From assembly GCA_021845505.1 (NCBI GenBank), contig JAJZVU010000002.1, positions 113,552 to 177,551 of the forward strand: a stretch of 64,000 bases of DNA. Reading direction: 5' to 3'. How positions within the stretch are numbered: the stretch's first letter is position 1; the number at the start of each line of letters is the position of its first letter. Of this stretch, positions 39,961 through 50,560 are shown piece by piece. The position numbers and the translations under genes were made by a program. A model generated the notes under the pieces. That model ran no database searches. It was not told the DNA's origin and saw only the letters and a program-made list of their open reading frames with translations. The DNA comes from Pseudomonadota bacterium. GTDB taxonomy: Bacteria > Pseudomonadota > Gammaproteobacteria > Burkholderiales > Burkholderiaceae_C.

Positions 39961-40755
39961 TCAGCCAACGCCCCGAGGCGATTCGCCCAGGCGCAGCCCG
40001 ATCAGGATCACTGAAATATTATCGCGTCCCCCGGCGGCATTGGCCTGCTCGACCAGTTCGCGCGCCGCCTGCTGGGGTTCGTCGCACCGCGCCTGCAGGA
40101 TCTGCTCGATGCGCGAGTCGCTCAGCATGTCGTTCAGGCCGTCGGAGCACAACAGCACGAGGTCGCCGTCGCGCATCGCGTGCACGCCGATTTCCGGCTC
40201 GAGCAGCGGGTCGACGCCGAGCGCGCGGGTGATCAGGTTGCGCACCGAATCGCCCGCCGGGTCGTCGGCCTGCAGCAGCCCCAGATCGATGCGTTCCTGC
40301 AACAGCGAGTGGTCCTTGGTCATGCGCCGCAGCACCGAGTCGCGCAGCAGGTAGGCGCGCGAGTCGCCGGCATGGGCGATCACCGCCACCTGTCCGGTGA
40401 AAGCCGCGGCGACCAGGGTCGTGCCCATGCCGGTGTAGCGGGGATCCTTGTGGGCCGCGCGGTAGATGCGGGTGTTCACCCGCCGGATCGCATCGTGCAT
40501 GGCCTGCATCAGGTCGGCCGGGCTGACGCTGGGATACTCGGCCTTCAGCCGCGCCAGTTCGGCCGCGATCTGCGAGGCCGCCGCGCCGCTCGCGACCTCG
40601 CCGGCGGCGTAGCCGCCCATGCCGTCGGCCAGCACGGCCACCCCGGCCAGCGCATCGCAGGCCAGCGCATCCTCGTTGTGCTCGCGCAGGCGCCCACGGT
40701 CGGTGCAGCTGGCCATTTCCAGCAGCAGCAGCGGGTTTCCTGGCGAAGCATCCAT
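39961..40755 (-). CDS. PP2C-family Ser/Thr protein phosphatase
   Basis: This is a 264-residue single-domain PPM phosphatase. Metal-binding motifs are all present: RLREHNEDAL near the N-terminus, VLADGMGGYAAGEVAS (about 37-52), AHAGDSRAYLLR (about 128), LLCSDGLNDMLSD (about 203-215) and GGRDNISVILI (about 242-252). It would remove phosphate from Ser or Thr on targets, perhaps those bound by the adjacent FHA protein. I use ATG 40755; the longer open frame upstream is a shadow of the TerC gene. Confidence 0.92.
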   Translation of the reverse strand: MDASPGNPLLLLEMASCTDRGRLREHNEDALACDALAGVAVLADGMGGYAAGEVASGAAASQIAAELARLKAEYPSVSPADLMQAMHDAIRRVNTRIYRAAHKDPRYTGMGTTLVAAAFTGQVAVIAHAGDSRAYLLRDSVLRRMTKDHSLLQERIDLGLLQADDPAGDSVRNLITRALGVDPLLEPEIGVHAMRDGDLVLLCSDGLNDMLSDSRIEQILQARCDEPQQAARELVEQANAAGGRDNISVILIGLRLGESPRGVG

Positions 40756-40766
40756 CGCGAGTCCTG

Positions 40767-41480
40767 TCAGCCGCCTGCCCCGCCGGTGCGGCGAAGCCGC
40801 AACGCCTGCCCGCCCAGCCACACCGCCAGCACGCCGACGCCACCGCCGATTTCGTGCGCCGCCGCGCCCCAGGGCTGGCGGTGCAGCCAGGGCTCGACCG
40901 CCGGATCCCCGGCCGCCAGCCCGCCGGCGATCCAGCCCAGCATCAGCGCGCCCAGCGCGACCACCCACGGAAAGCGGGTCATCAGGCGGATCACCAGCGA
41001 ACTGCCCCAGACGACGATCGGCACGCTCAAGGCCAGCCCGAAGGCCACCAGCAAGCCCTGGTGCGCGGTGGCCGCATTGCGCGCGGCTCCGGCGATGGCC
41101 ACGACATTGTCCAGGCTCATCACCAGGTCGGCGGTGATCACCAGGCGCACCGCGACCCACAGGCGATCGGCGGCCTGCACCTCGGGATGCGCCTCATCGG
41201 GCAGCATCAGCCGCATGCCGATCCACGCCAGCAGCACGGCGCCCAGCAGCTTCAGCCAAGGCAGTTGCAGCAACCGCACCGCGAACAGGGTCAGCACAAT
41301 GCGCAGCCCGACCGCGCCCAGCGTGCCCCAGAGAATCGCCCGCCGGCGCTGGGCGAGCGGAAGGCGGCGGCTGGCCAGCGCGATGACCACCGCATTGTCC
41401 CCGCCCAGCAGCAGGTCGATCAGCACAATCTGCGCCGCGGCGCCGACGAAAGCGGCGGTTGCAGCGGGTTCCAGGGGCAC
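40767..41480 (-). CDS. TerC-family integral membrane protein (YjbE-like)
   Basis: The roughly 237-residue protein has about seven hydrophobic segments and the TerC/Alx acidic motifs DLLLGGDNAVVIALA (about residues 20-34) and MSLDNVVAIAGAA (about 130-142), which match the two-Asp pattern of Mn-related TerC exporters. The start is uncertain: I prefer GTG at 41480 (VPLEPAAT) because the upstream residues are not conserved in character; another in-frame start lies at 41537. No manganese (yybP-ykoY) riboswitch is evident in the 190-base gap upstream. Confidence 0.85.
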   Translation of the reverse strand: MPLEPAATAAFVGAAAQIVLIDLLLGGDNAVVIALASRRLPLAQRRRAILWGTLGAVGLRIVLTLFAVRLLQLPWLKLLGAVLLAWIGMRLMLPDEAHPEVQAADRLWVAVRLVITADLVMSLDNVVAIAGAARNAATAHQGLLVAFGLALSVPIVVWGSSLVIRLMTRFPWVVALGALMLGWIAGGLAAGDPAVEPWLHRQPWGAAAHEIGGGVGVLAVWLGGQALRLRRTGGAGG

Positions 41481-41669
41481 GTTCGGACTCCGGCAGCGCA
41501 TCCGTCGCGGCGTAGGCGCGGCGCGGGCGCAGGTCAAGCATAGCGGCTGGCGCGCAGGCAGCAGCGCAAAAACCAGGCCTCGGGCTTGCGCCCGACACCG
41601 GGTGATGTTGCGCCGCCACGCAGCGTGCCGACGCGCGGCTTGCGGATGCGCGCCGCGCCGGGCCTGGGC

Positions 41670-42566
41670 TCAAGCCAGGGCCTTGCGCATCAGACGCCCC
41701 ATTTCCGAGGGATTGCGGGTGACCGTGAAACCGCAGGCTTCCATCACCTGCAGCTTGGCCTCGGCGGTGTCGGCACCGCCGGAAATCAGCGCCCCGGCAT
41801 GCCCCATGCGCTTGCCGGCCGGAGCCGTCACGCCGGCGATGAATCCGACGATGGGCTTTTTCATGTGTTCCTTGGCCCAGCGCGCGGCCTCGGCTTCGTC
41901 GGGGCCGCCGATTTCGCCGATCATGATCACGCCCTCGGTGTCGGGATCGTCGTTGAACAGCCTGAGCACGTCGATGTGCTTGAGGCCGTTGATCGGATCG
42001 CCGCCGATTCCCACCGCGCTGCTCTGGCCCATGCCCAGTTCGGTGACCTGGGCCACCGCCTCGTAGGTCAGCGTGCCCGAGCGCGAGACCACGCCGATGC
42101 GCCCCTTGCGGTGGATGTGGCCCGGCATGATGCCGATCTTGATTTCGTCGGGGGTGATCAGCCCCGGGCAGTTCGGCCCCAGCAGCAGGGTCTTCTTGCC
42201 GCCGGCGGCCTCCTTGGCGCGCATGCGCGCGCGCACGTCCATCATGTCGCGCACCGGGATGCCCTCGGTGATGCAGATCGCCAGGTCGAGGTCGGCCTGC
42301 ACGGCTTCCCAGATGGCCGCCGCGGCGCCGGCCGGCGGCACGTAGATCACCGACACCGTCGCACCGGTGGCCGCCTTCGCGTCGGCCACCGAGGCGTGGA
42401 TGGGAATGCCCTCGAAATCCTCGCCGGCCTTCTTGGGGTTGACCCCGGCGACGAAGCAGGCGCGGCCGTTGGCGTAGTCGCGGCACATGCGGGTGTGGAA
42501 CTGGCCGGTCTTGCCGGTGATGCCTTGGGTGATGACCTTGGTGTTCTTGTCAATCAGGATGGACAT
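41670..42566 (-). CDS. sucD: Succinyl-CoA synthetase subunit alpha
   Basis: SucD binds CoA and carries the phosphohistidine of the TCA-cycle succinyl-CoA synthetase. The 298-residue protein has the CoA-binding fold start QGITGKTGQFHTRM, YVPPAGAAAAI (about 71), NCPGLI (about 124), and the active-site His in KRMGHAGALISGG (His about residue 248). ATG 42566 (MSILIDKNT) is used, not the upstream in-frame start at 42593. It follows sucC by 63 bases. Confidence 0.97.
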   Translation of the reverse strand: MSILIDKNTKVITQGITGKTGQFHTRMCRDYANGRACFVAGVNPKKAGEDFEGIPIHASVADAKAATGATVSVIYVPPAGAAAAIWEAVQADLDLAICITEGIPVRDMMDVRARMRAKEAAGGKKTLLLGPNCPGLITPDEIKIGIMPGHIHRKGRIGVVSRSGTLTYEAVAQVTELGMGQSSAVGIGGDPINGLKHIDVLRLFNDDPDTEGVIMIGEIGGPDEAEAARWAKEHMKKPIVGFIAGVTAPAGKRMGHAGALISGGADTAEAKLQVMEACGFTVTRNPSEMGRLMRKALA

Positions 42567-42629
42567 GGGAATTCCTTGACTGGACCGCGCCACTGCGGGC
42601 GCGCGAGCGATACGCGTCGGGAGGGCTCT

Positions 42630-43790
42630 TCAGGCTGCTGCCGAGACGACTTTCTGCGCAGCCTCGGCCAGGGTCTCGGCGCTGAGGATCGGCAGGCCCG
42701 ACTCGGCCAGCATGCGCTTGCCCAGGTCCTCGTTGGTGCCCTTCATGCGCACCACCAGAGGCACCTTCAGCGCCACCGCGCGACTGGCCGCGATGAGCCC
42801 CTCGGCGATCACGTCGCACCGCATGATTCCGCCGAAGATGTTGACGAGAATCGCCTTGACCTGCGGGTTGTGCAGCATGATCTTGAAAGCCGCGGTGACC
42901 TTGTCGGCGGTGGCACCGCCCCCTACGTCCAGGAAGTTGGCCGGCTCGCCGCCGAACAGCTTGATGGTGTCCATGGTCGCCATGGCCAGACCGGCACCGT
43001 TGACCAGGCAGGCGATGTTCCCGTCGAGCTGGATGTACGAAAGGCCGTAGTTCGAGGCCTCGATTTCCGCCGGGTCCTCCTCGTCGAGGTCGCGCATCGC
43101 GACCAGCTCGGGGTGGCGGAACAGCGCGTTGTCGTCGAAGTTGAACTTGGCGTCCAGCGCGATCACCGAGCCGTCGCCCTGCAGCACCAGCGGATTGATC
43201 TCGGCCAGCGACGCGTCCTTGTCCCAGAACGCCCGATACAGGGCCTGCAGCGCCTGCGCGCCCTGCGCACGGCTGGCCTCGGGCAGCCCGATCTTCTCGC
43301 ACAGTTCCATCGCCTGCGCCGGCAGCAGCCCGGCGCCGGGGTCGACCCACACCTTGTGGATGCGCTCCGGCGTGTGGGCGGCGACTTCCTCCACGTCCAT
43401 CCCGCCCTCGCTGGAGGCCATCACCGCCACCTTCTGCGCCGCGCGGTCGATCACCAGCCCCGCGTAGTATTCCTTGCGGATGTCGGCTCCGTCCTCGATC
43501 AGCAGGCGGCGCACCGTCTGGCCCTGCGGGCCGGTCTGGTGGGTGACCAGCTGCATGCCCAGCATCTGCCCGGCCAGCTGGCGCACCTCGTCGATCGAAC
43601 GCGCCAGCTTGACCCCGCCGCCCTTGCCGCGCCCGCCGGCATGGATCTGGGCCTTCACCACCCACACCGGGCCGCCCAGTTGCTCGGCCGCATGCACCGC
43701 CTCGTCGACGGTGAAGGCCGCGATGCCGCGCGGCACCGGCACGCCGAATTCGCGCAGGATCTGCTTGCCCTGGTATTCGTGGATTTTCAT
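42630..43790 (-). CDS. sucC: Succinyl-CoA synthetase subunit beta
   Basis: SucC is the nucleotide-binding subunit (ATP-grasp) of succinyl-CoA synthetase. The 386-residue protein begins [20 protein letters not shown] and has the ATP-grasp lysines in [19 protein letters not shown] (about residues 43-61), acidic metal ligands in the EINPL segment (about 195-199), and the C-terminal [11 protein letters not shown] (about 317). Start ATG at 43790. Upstream, the 222 bases to recX contain no ORF I can support and should hold the promoter. Confidence 0.97.
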   Translation of the reverse strand: MKIHEYQGKQILREFGVPVPRGIAAFTVDEAVHAAEQLGGPVWVVKAQIHAGGRGKGGGVKLARSIDEVRQLAGQMLGMQLVTHQTGPQGQTVRRLLIEDGADIRKEYYAGLVIDRAAQKVAVMASSEGGMDVEEVAAHTPERIHKVWVDPGAGLLPAQAMELCEKIGLPEASRAQGAQALQALYRAFWDKDASLAEINPLVLQGDGSVIALDAKFNFDDNALFRHPELVAMRDLDEEDPAEIEASNYGLSYIQLDGNIACLVNGAGLAMATMDTIKLFGGEPANFLDVGGGATADKVTAAFKIMLHNPQVKAILVNIFGGIMRCDVIAEGLIAASRAVALKVPLVVRMKGTNEDLGKRMLAESGLPILSAETLAEAAQKVVSAAA

Positions 43791-44011
43791 TGGCTGTTCT
43801 CCAAAGGATGGGCTATGGTCGCGCCGTGCCGCGACCCGGGGGACCGATGGCGGTCGCGCGCCGTCGCCGGGGTCGTGTACCTTGCGGGCGGGCCTGGCAG
43901 GCTCGAGCCACGCAACGGCCGATCGACGACGCGAAGGATTGATGCAGCGCAATAGGCAAGTCTAGCAGCGCGCGGGGTGCCCACCGCCAAAATGCGCGGC
44001 GGCGACGACAC

Positions 44012-44542
44012 TCATTCGCCCTCGTCTTCCGCGCGGTCCTCGCGCGACCCGGCATTGCAGGCGCGCAGCGCCTGGCGCACGACATCGGCGTCGAATCCCC
44101 GGCGTTGCAGCAAGCGCCCCCAGCGCGCACGCTCGGCGGCGCCGGCTCCCGCTCGCGCGCCGTGGCGGCGCAGCAGCTGCAGCGCGCGCTCGACTTCGGA
44201 CGGCGCCTCGTCCTGCGCCTCGCGCAACGCCCGCTCGGTCAGTTGCGGGTCCAGGCCGTGCTGTCGCAGCTCCAGCAGCACCCGCTGGCGGCCATGGCGT
44301 CGCACCAGCCGGCGGGCCAGTGCCTGGGCGAACCGGGCCTCGTCGAGCAGGCCCTGCTGCTGCAACTGGTCGAGCACCTGCGCCAGCAGCTGCGGCGCAG
44401 CTGCCTGCTGCCCCGGGCGTGCGCCGCCGAGCTTGCGTTCGAGTTCGCAGCGGCTGTGCTCGCGCTGCGCCAGCAGCCGCAGCGCCCTGGCGCGCAGTTG
44501 TTGCGCGCTGGGCGGCTCGGGGTCGTCGCGGTCGCCGGCCAT
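44012..44542 (-). CDS. recX: RecX regulatory protein
   Basis: RecX inhibits RecA filament growth. The 176-residue helical protein has the three-repeat RecX layout: ALRLLAQREHSRCELERKL (about residues 20-38), LDEARFAQALARRLVRRHGRQRVLLELRQHGL (about 70-101), and the third repeat RWGRLLQRRGFDADVVRQAL (about 139-158). The start MAGDRDDPEP at 44542 is 25 bases after the recA stop, as usual for recA-recX pairs. Confidence 0.93.
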   Translation of the reverse strand: MAGDRDDPEPPSAQQLRARALRLLAQREHSRCELERKLGGARPGQQAAAPQLLAQVLDQLQQQGLLDEARFAQALARRLVRRHGRQRVLLELRQHGLDPQLTERALREAQDEAPSEVERALQLLRRHGARAGAGAAERARWGRLLQRRGFDADVVRQALRACNAGSREDRAEDEGE

Positions 44543-44567
44543 CGCCGAGACCCCGGCTCGACCCGCG

Positions 44568-45614
<1,047 letters not shown>

Positions 45615-45664
45615 TGCAGTGCCCTGTTCGAACGTCATGGGATGGCAGCCACTGTAGCACAGGG

Positions 45665-45680
45665 CTGTATGAAAATACAG
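45665..45680. promoter_or_regulatory. LexA (SOS) box in the recA promoter
   Basis: The 16-base dyad CTGTATGAAAATACAG keeps the CTGT-N8-ACAG core exactly and is close to the full consensus. It lies 51 bases before the recA start on the minus strand. recA is thus under normal SOS control here. Confidence 0.9.
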
Positions 45681-45769
45681 TTCCTCGCTGCGCGGCCGCC
45701 GCGGCAGCACTGTATCGCAAGCGCGCTATCCCGCGCGCTCGCGCGGGCGCCGCCGGCGATGGACCGCGC

Positions 45770-46780
45770 TCAGGCCGCGGCGCGCCGCAGCCGGTCGCGC
45801 AGCGCGTCCCACTGCGGCTCGTCGGCTACCGGCTCGACCCAGATCTGGCGCAAGCCCGCGGCGTCGAGCGCGCGCAGCGCGCCGTACAGCCGTCGCGCGT
45901 AGCCGGCGGGATCGGCGGGCAGCGCCAGCCAATGGGGCAGCCAGGCGGCCGGCGCCTGCGACGGCGCCGGGCGCGTCGCCACGACCCCGACCTGCGCGCC
46001 CTCGCGCGGCCACTCGGCGTCGATGGCCGCGCGCTCGCGCAAGCGCAGCGGGGTCCGCGGCGCGTAGTGCGAAGCCGCCTGCCCCGGCACGCGGGGCGCG
46101 GCGGCCGCGCGCGCCGCGAGCAGCTGCCCCGGCTCGATCCCCAGGATCTCGGCCAGCACGCCTGCCGCCAGTCCGCCGGGGCGCAGGATGCGCGGCGTCC
46201 CCGGCCCCGAACAATCGACGATGGTGCTCTCGATCCCCACCGTGCAGGCGCCGCCGTCGAGCACCATCGCGACCGCGTCGCCCAGTTCGTCGCGCACATC
46301 GGCGGCACAGGTCGGGCTGATGCGCCCGAAACGGTTGGCCGACGGCGCGGCCAGCCCGCCCCGGCCCGCGTGCAGGCGCTCGAGCACCGCCTGCGCCAGC
46401 GCATGGTCGGGGCTGCGCAACGCGATCGTGTCCTGGCCCGCGGCGCAGACCCCGGCCACGCCGTCGCGCCGCGGCAGCACCAGGGTCAGAGGCCCCGGCC
46501 AGCAGGCCTCGACCAGCCGCCGCGCCGCAAGCGGCAGCTCGGCCGCCCAGCGCAGCGGGTCGGCGCGGCGGTGCAGGTGCACGATCACCGGATGGTCGGC
46601 CGGCCGGCCCTTGACCGCGTAGATCGCCCGCACCGCCGCGTCGTTGCCGGCATCGGCAGCCAGGCCGTAGACGGTCTCGGTGGGCAGGCCGACCAGTTCG
46701 CCGGCCTCGAGCAGCCGCACCGCGCGCTCGACGGCCTCGTCGGGCGCCGCGTCGGCGCGTAGCTGCGGAGTCGTCGCCAT
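45770..46780 (-). CDS. L-threonylcarbamoyladenylate synthase, Sua5 long form
   Basis: It makes threonylcarbamoyl-AMP for t6A37 modification of ANN-decoding tRNAs. The 336-residue protein has the YrdC domain (about residues 10-205) with LPTETVYGLAADA, AVKGRPADHPVIVHL and GLAAPSANRFGRIS, plus the C-terminal Sua5 domain (about 235-336), absent in short TsaC forms, linked by VPGQAASHYAPRTPL. Start ATG at 46780. It is five bases after purK on the same strand. Confidence 0.93.
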   Translation of the reverse strand: MATTPQLRADAAPDEAVERAVRLLEAGELVGLPTETVYGLAADAGNDAAVRAIYAVKGRPADHPVIVHLHRRADPLRWAAELPLAARRLVEACWPGPLTLVLPRRDGVAGVCAAGQDTIALRSPDHALAQAVLERLHAGRGGLAAPSANRFGRISPTCAADVRDELGDAVAMVLDGGACTVGIESTIVDCSGPGTPRILRPGGLAAGVLAEILGIEPGQLLAARAAAAPRVPGQAASHYAPRTPLRLRERAAIDAEWPREGAQVGVVATRPAPSQAPAAWLPHWLALPADPAGYARRLYGALRALDAAGLRQIWVEPVADEPQWDALRDRLRRAAA

Positions 46781-46785
46781 GGTGC

Positions 46786-47982
46786 TCACAAGCCGGGCAG
46801 GCCCAGCAGGTCGCAGGCCGCTCGGGCCGCCTGCTCGGCCTCGACCAGGCTCGGCGCGGTCAGCGTCAGGTGCCCCATCTTGCGGCCGCGCCGCGGCTGG
46901 TGCTTGCCGTACAGGTGCAGGTGCGCGCCGGGCAGCGCCAGCAGCGGCCGCCAGTCGGGCTCGCGCTGCGCGCCCGTGGCATCCAGCCACAGGTCGCCCA
47001 GCAGGTTGAGCATCAGCGCGGCGCTGTGCTGGCGCGGCGGCGGCAGCGGCGCGCCGACCAGGCAGCGCCATTGCAGGTCGAACTGCGAATGCTCGCAGGA
47101 ATCGATCGTGTGGTGCCCCGAGTTGTGCGGGCGCGGCGCCATTTCGTTGGCCACCAGTTCGCCCTGTTCGGTGACGAAGAACTCCACGCACAGCACGCCG
47201 ACGTACCCCAGCCCCTCGGCGATGCGGCGCGCCGCCGCCACCGCGCGCGCCGCCAGCGGCTCGGCGACGACGCCCGCGGCGGCCGTGCTGGAAAACAGGA
47301 TTCCGTCGCGATGCACATTGCGCTGCGGCGGGAAATGCACCATGGCGCCGTCGGCGCCGCGCGCCAGCACCACCGACAGCTCGCAGGCCAGCTGCAGCCG
47401 GCGCTCGAGCACGCATTCCACCTCGCCCAGCGCGCGCCAGGCCTGCGCCAGGTCCTGCGCGGCACGCACCACCATCTGGCCCTTGCCGTCGTAGCCCATG
47501 CGGCGGGTCTTGAGGATCCCCGGGAACAGCTCGCGCTGCGCCGCGGCGAGGCAGTCGGCCTGGCTGCCCACCAGCGCATGCGGCGCGCAGCCCACGGCCA
47601 GCGAATCGAACAGGGCCTTTTCCTGCGCGCGGTCCTGGCACACCGCGACCGCCGGCGCGTGCGGCGCCAGGCTCAGGTGGCCGTCCAGCCACTCCAGCGC
47701 GGCCGCCGGCACGTTCTCGAACTCGATGGTCGCCGCCCGCGCCAGCCGCGCCAGCTGGCGCAACCCGGCCGGATCGTCGTAGGCATGCCGCAGGTGCCGT
47801 CGCGTGACCTGCGCCGCCGGCGTATCGGCATCGGGCTCGAGCACCACCACCTCGTAGCCGGCGCGTTGCGCGGCCTGGGCGAACATGCGCCCGAGCTGGC
47901 CCCCTCCCAGCACCCCCAGCACCGCGCCGGGCGCCAGGAAGGGCACGGCCTTCTCCGGGGCCCCACCGCGCGGCAAGCTCAT
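46786..47982 (-). CDS. purK: 5-(carboxyamino)imidazole ribonucleotide synthase
   Basis: PurK carboxylates AIR to N5-CAIR with ATP and bicarbonate, in purine synthesis. The 398-residue ATP-grasp enzyme has LGVLGGGQLGRM (about residues 20-31), the ATP-binding KTRRMGYDGKGQMVV (about 162-176), metal ligands in CVEFFVTEQGELVANEMAPRPHNSGHHT (about 262-289) and the C-terminal RKMGHLT. I use ATG 47982 over the one at 48006, which would overlap purE. It follows purE by 13 bases. Confidence 0.95.
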   Translation of the reverse strand: MSLPRGGAPEKAVPFLAPGAVLGVLGGGQLGRMFAQAAQRAGYEVVVLEPDADTPAAQVTRRHLRHAYDDPAGLRQLARLARAATIEFENVPAAALEWLDGHLSLAPHAPAVAVCQDRAQEKALFDSLAVGCAPHALVGSQADCLAAAQRELFPGILKTRRMGYDGKGQMVVRAAQDLAQAWRALGEVECVLERRLQLACELSVVLARGADGAMVHFPPQRNVHRDGILFSSTAAAGVVAEPLAARAVAAARRIAEGLGYVGVLCVEFFVTEQGELVANEMAPRPHNSGHHTIDSCEHSQFDLQWRCLVGAPLPPPRQHSAALMLNLLGDLWLDATGAQREPDWRPLLALPGAHLHLYGKHQPRRGRKMGHLTLTAPSLVEAEQAARAACDLLGLPGL

Positions 47983-47995
47983 CGTCGACCCCGCC

Positions 47996-48478
47996 TCACA
48001 GCGCAACCCGCATCGCGCTGGCCTGCGCCGTCTGCTGCTCGCGGAAAGCCTCCAGGCGCTGCAGCAGGCCGGGGTCGCCGGCCGCCAGCAGCGCCGCGGC
48101 GAACAGCGCCGCGTTGGCCGCCCCGGCTTCGCCGATCGCGAAGGTGGCCACCGGCACCCCCTTGGGCATCTGCACGATGGACAACAGCGAATCCTGGCCC
48201 TGCAGGTGCCGGCTGGGCACCGGCACGCCCAACACCGGCAGCGTGGTCTTGGCCGCCAGCATCCCCGGCAGGTGGGCGGCGCCGCCGGCTCCGGCGATGA
48301 TCGCCGCCAGCCCGCGGCCGCGCGCGCCCTCGGCGTAGTCGAACATGGCGTCGGGCATCCGGTGCGCCGAGATCACCCGCGCCTCGAACGGGACCTGCAG
48401 CTGCTGCAGCATGCGCGCCGCGTGCTGCATCACCTCCCAGTCCGAACTCGAGCCCATCACGACGCCGACCAAGGCCAT
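47996..48478 (-). CDS. purE: N5-CAIR mutase
   Basis: PurE (class I) moves the carboxyl group of N5-CAIR to C4, giving CAIR. The 160-residue octamer-forming protein has the signature [13 protein letters not shown] (about residues 4-16), [13 protein letters not shown] (about 41-53), [14 protein letters not shown] (about 67-80) and [15 protein letters not shown]. It is the first gene of purE-purK-sua5, divergent from the thioredoxin-like gene across 121 bases. Confidence 0.96.
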   Translation of the reverse strand: MALVGVVMGSSSDWEVMQHAARMLQQLQVPFEARVISAHRMPDAMFDYAEGARGRGLAAIIAGAGGAAHLPGMLAAKTTLPVLGVPVPSRHLQGQDSLLSIVQMPKGVPVATFAIGEAGAANAALFAAALLAAGDPGLLQRLEAFREQQTAQASAMRVAL

Positions 48479-48599
48479 TGCACGCCCCCAGCAGAAAACC
48501 CGCGATTCTACCGGGGCCGGTATGCTTGATGGGTTCGCGCCCGCGCGCTGGAAAAGCACCGCATCGACCCCATATCGGAGTTTTGGAGAGCCATTCGCC

Positions 48600-49481
48600 A
48601 TGATTGACGCAACCCTTGCCAATTTCGAGACGGAGGTCGTCGAGGCCTCGCGCGAGCTGCCGGTGGTGGTCGATTTGTGGGCTCCGTGGTGCGGGCCTTG
48701 CCGCACGCTGGGCCCGATCCTGGAAAAGCTCGAGGGCGCCTATGCCGGGCGCTTCAAGCTGGTGAAGATCAACACCGAGGACGAGCAGGACCTGGCGGCC
48801 GCGTTCGGGGTGCGCAGCATCCCGATGGTGGTGCTGCTCAAGGACGGGCAGCCGGTGGACGGCTTCGTCGGCGCGCTGCCGGAAGCGCAGATCCGCCAGT
48901 TCCTCGACCGCAACCTGCCGCCGGCCGCCGAGACGCCGGCCGAACCCGAGGCGGCGCCGGCGCCCCAGGACCCGCAGTCGGCGCTGCAGCAGATGCGCCA
49001 GGCGCTGCAGGCGAACCCGGACGACGAGGCGGTGCGCGTGGACTTCGTGCACCTGCTGCTGCAGCAGCAGCGGGTCGACGAGGCGCGCCAGGCGCTCGAG
49101 CCGCTGCTGGGCAAGCTGGCGATCAACCTGCGGGCGGCGGCGCTGAAGGAATGGATCGACGCCATCGACGCCAGCGCGCAGGCCCTGCCCGACGAGACGC
49201 TGCTGCAGCGCATCGCCGGCGACCGCCGCGACTTCGACGCCCGCTTCGCGCTGGCGCGCCGCCGCATGGCGCAGCGCCAATGGACCGCCGCGATGGACGA
49301 GCTGCTGGAAATCCTGATGCGCGACAAGAACTGGAACGACCAGGCGGCGCGCAAGGCCTACGTCGCGGTGCTCGACCTGATGGCCCCGGCGACCCCGAAG
49401 ACCACCGACGGGCAGCCGCCGGCGGTCGACCCGACGGTGGAAAGCTACCGCCGGCGGCTGAGCATGACCGTGCTCAGCTGA
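48600..49481 (+). CDS. Thioredoxin-domain chaperone with TPR region (CnoX/YbbN-like)
   Basis: CnoX-type proteins are cytoplasmic holdases that protect proteins from oxidative over-oxidation. The 293-residue protein has an N-terminal thioredoxin domain (about residues 8-105) with the complete active site WCGPC (about 29-33), then a Pro/Ala linker and a helical TPR-like region (about 125-290). The strong CGPC differs from E. coli CnoX, which lacks the first Cys, so oxidoreductase activity is likely. A GGAGAG site lies about nine bases before ATG 48600. Confidence 0.9.
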   Translation: MIDATLANFETEVVEASRELPVVVDLWAPWCGPCRTLGPILEKLEGAYAGRFKLVKINTEDEQDLAAAFGVRSIPMVVLLKDGQPVDGFVGALPEAQIRQFLDRNLPPAAETPAEPEAAPAPQDPQSALQQMRQALQANPDDEAVRVDFVHLLLQQQRVDEARQALEPLLGKLAINLRAAALKEWIDAIDASAQALPDETLLQRIAGDRRDFDARFALARRRMAQRQWTAAMDELLEILMRDKNWNDQAARKAYVAVLDLMAPATPKTTDGQPPAVDPTVESYRRRLSMTVLS

Positions 49482-49533
49482 GGCCGGGGGCGGCGCCGGC
49501 TGGCGCGGCGCGCCGCCGGGCCCGCGCGCCGCG

Positions 49534-50421
49534 TCAGCCGGCCAGCCGCTGCAGCGCCTCGCGGTAGCGCGCCGCGGTGGCCTCGACGATCTGCGCCGGC
49601 AGCGGCGGCGGCGGCGGCCGCTTGTTCCAGCCCGGCACCTGCTCCAGCCAGTCGCGCAGGTACTGCTTGTCGAAGCTCGGCGGCGAAATGCCCTCGCGCC
49701 ACTGGTCGGCCGGCCAGAAACGCGAGGAATCGGGAGTCAGCGCCTCGTCCATCCAGACCAGCCGCTGCTGGGAGTCCAGGCCGAACTCGAATTTGGTGTC
49801 GGCCAGGATGATCCCCCGCGACTGCGCGTGCGCCGCCGCACGCCGGTAGATCTCCAGGCTGACGTCGCGGATCTGCGCGGCGATCTCCACGCCGACCATG
49901 CGGACCATGCGACCGAAATCGACGTTCTCGTCGTGTTCGCCGAGTTCGGCCTTGGTCGCCGGGGTGAAGATGGGGTGCGGCAGCCGCGCGGCCTGTTGCA
50001 GGCCCTGCGGCAACTCGATGTCGCACACCTTGCCGCCGGCCTGGTAGTCCTTCCAGCCCGAGCCCGCCAGGTAACCCCGCACCACCGCCTCGATGGGCAG
50101 CGGGCGCAGCCGCCTGACCACCAGCGCGCGGCCGCGCACCTGCTCGCGCTCGGCGGGCGCGACCACCGACTCGGGGTCGATGCTGGTCAGGTGGTTGGGG
50201 ATCACGTCCTCGAGCAGGCCGAACCAGAAGCGGGAGATCTCGGTCAGGGTGCGGCCCTTGCCCGGGATGCCCTGGTCCATGATCACGTCGAAGGCCGAGA
50301 TGCGGTCGGTGGCCACCATCAGCAGCAGGTCGTCGCCGACCGCGTAGTTGTCCCGCACCTTGCCCCTGCCGACCAGCGGCAGCGAGCGGATCGAGGTTTC
50401 CAGCAAAGGGGCGTCTGTCAT
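49534..50421 (-). CDS. purC: SAICAR synthetase
   Basis: PurC condenses CAIR with aspartate, the step after PurE/PurK. The 295-residue protein is the long single-domain form: GRGKVRDNY (about residues 19-27), [22 protein letters not shown] (about 38-59), [14 protein letters not shown], and [18 protein letters not shown] (about 156-173). I use ATG 50421 ([10 protein letters not shown]). It lies near but convergent to the thioredoxin gene, and is separated from aroG by 139 bases in which I see no ORF. Confidence 0.96.
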   Translation of the reverse strand: MTDAPLLETSIRSLPLVGRGKVRDNYAVGDDLLLMVATDRISAFDVIMDQGIPGKGRTLTEISRFWFGLLEDVIPNHLTSIDPESVVAPAEREQVRGRALVVRRLRPLPIEAVVRGYLAGSGWKDYQAGGKVCDIELPQGLQQAARLPHPIFTPATKAELGEHDENVDFGRMVRMVGVEIAAQIRDVSLEIYRRAAAHAQSRGIILADTKFEFGLDSQQRLVWMDEALTPDSSRFWPADQWREGISPPSFDKQYLRDWLEQVPGWNKRPPPPPLPAQIVEATAARYREALQRLAG

Positions 50422-50560
50422 GCGGGGGCATCCGGCGGGGTTGCGGGCGAGCGCGGCGTCGCCCGCCGCGCACAGCGCCGCGCGGCAGGCCACCGAGCCT
50501 GCGGCCCGCCCAGTGTCGCCGGGCAGGCGCGTCGAGCCGACATTGTAGGCAGCCGCCCGC

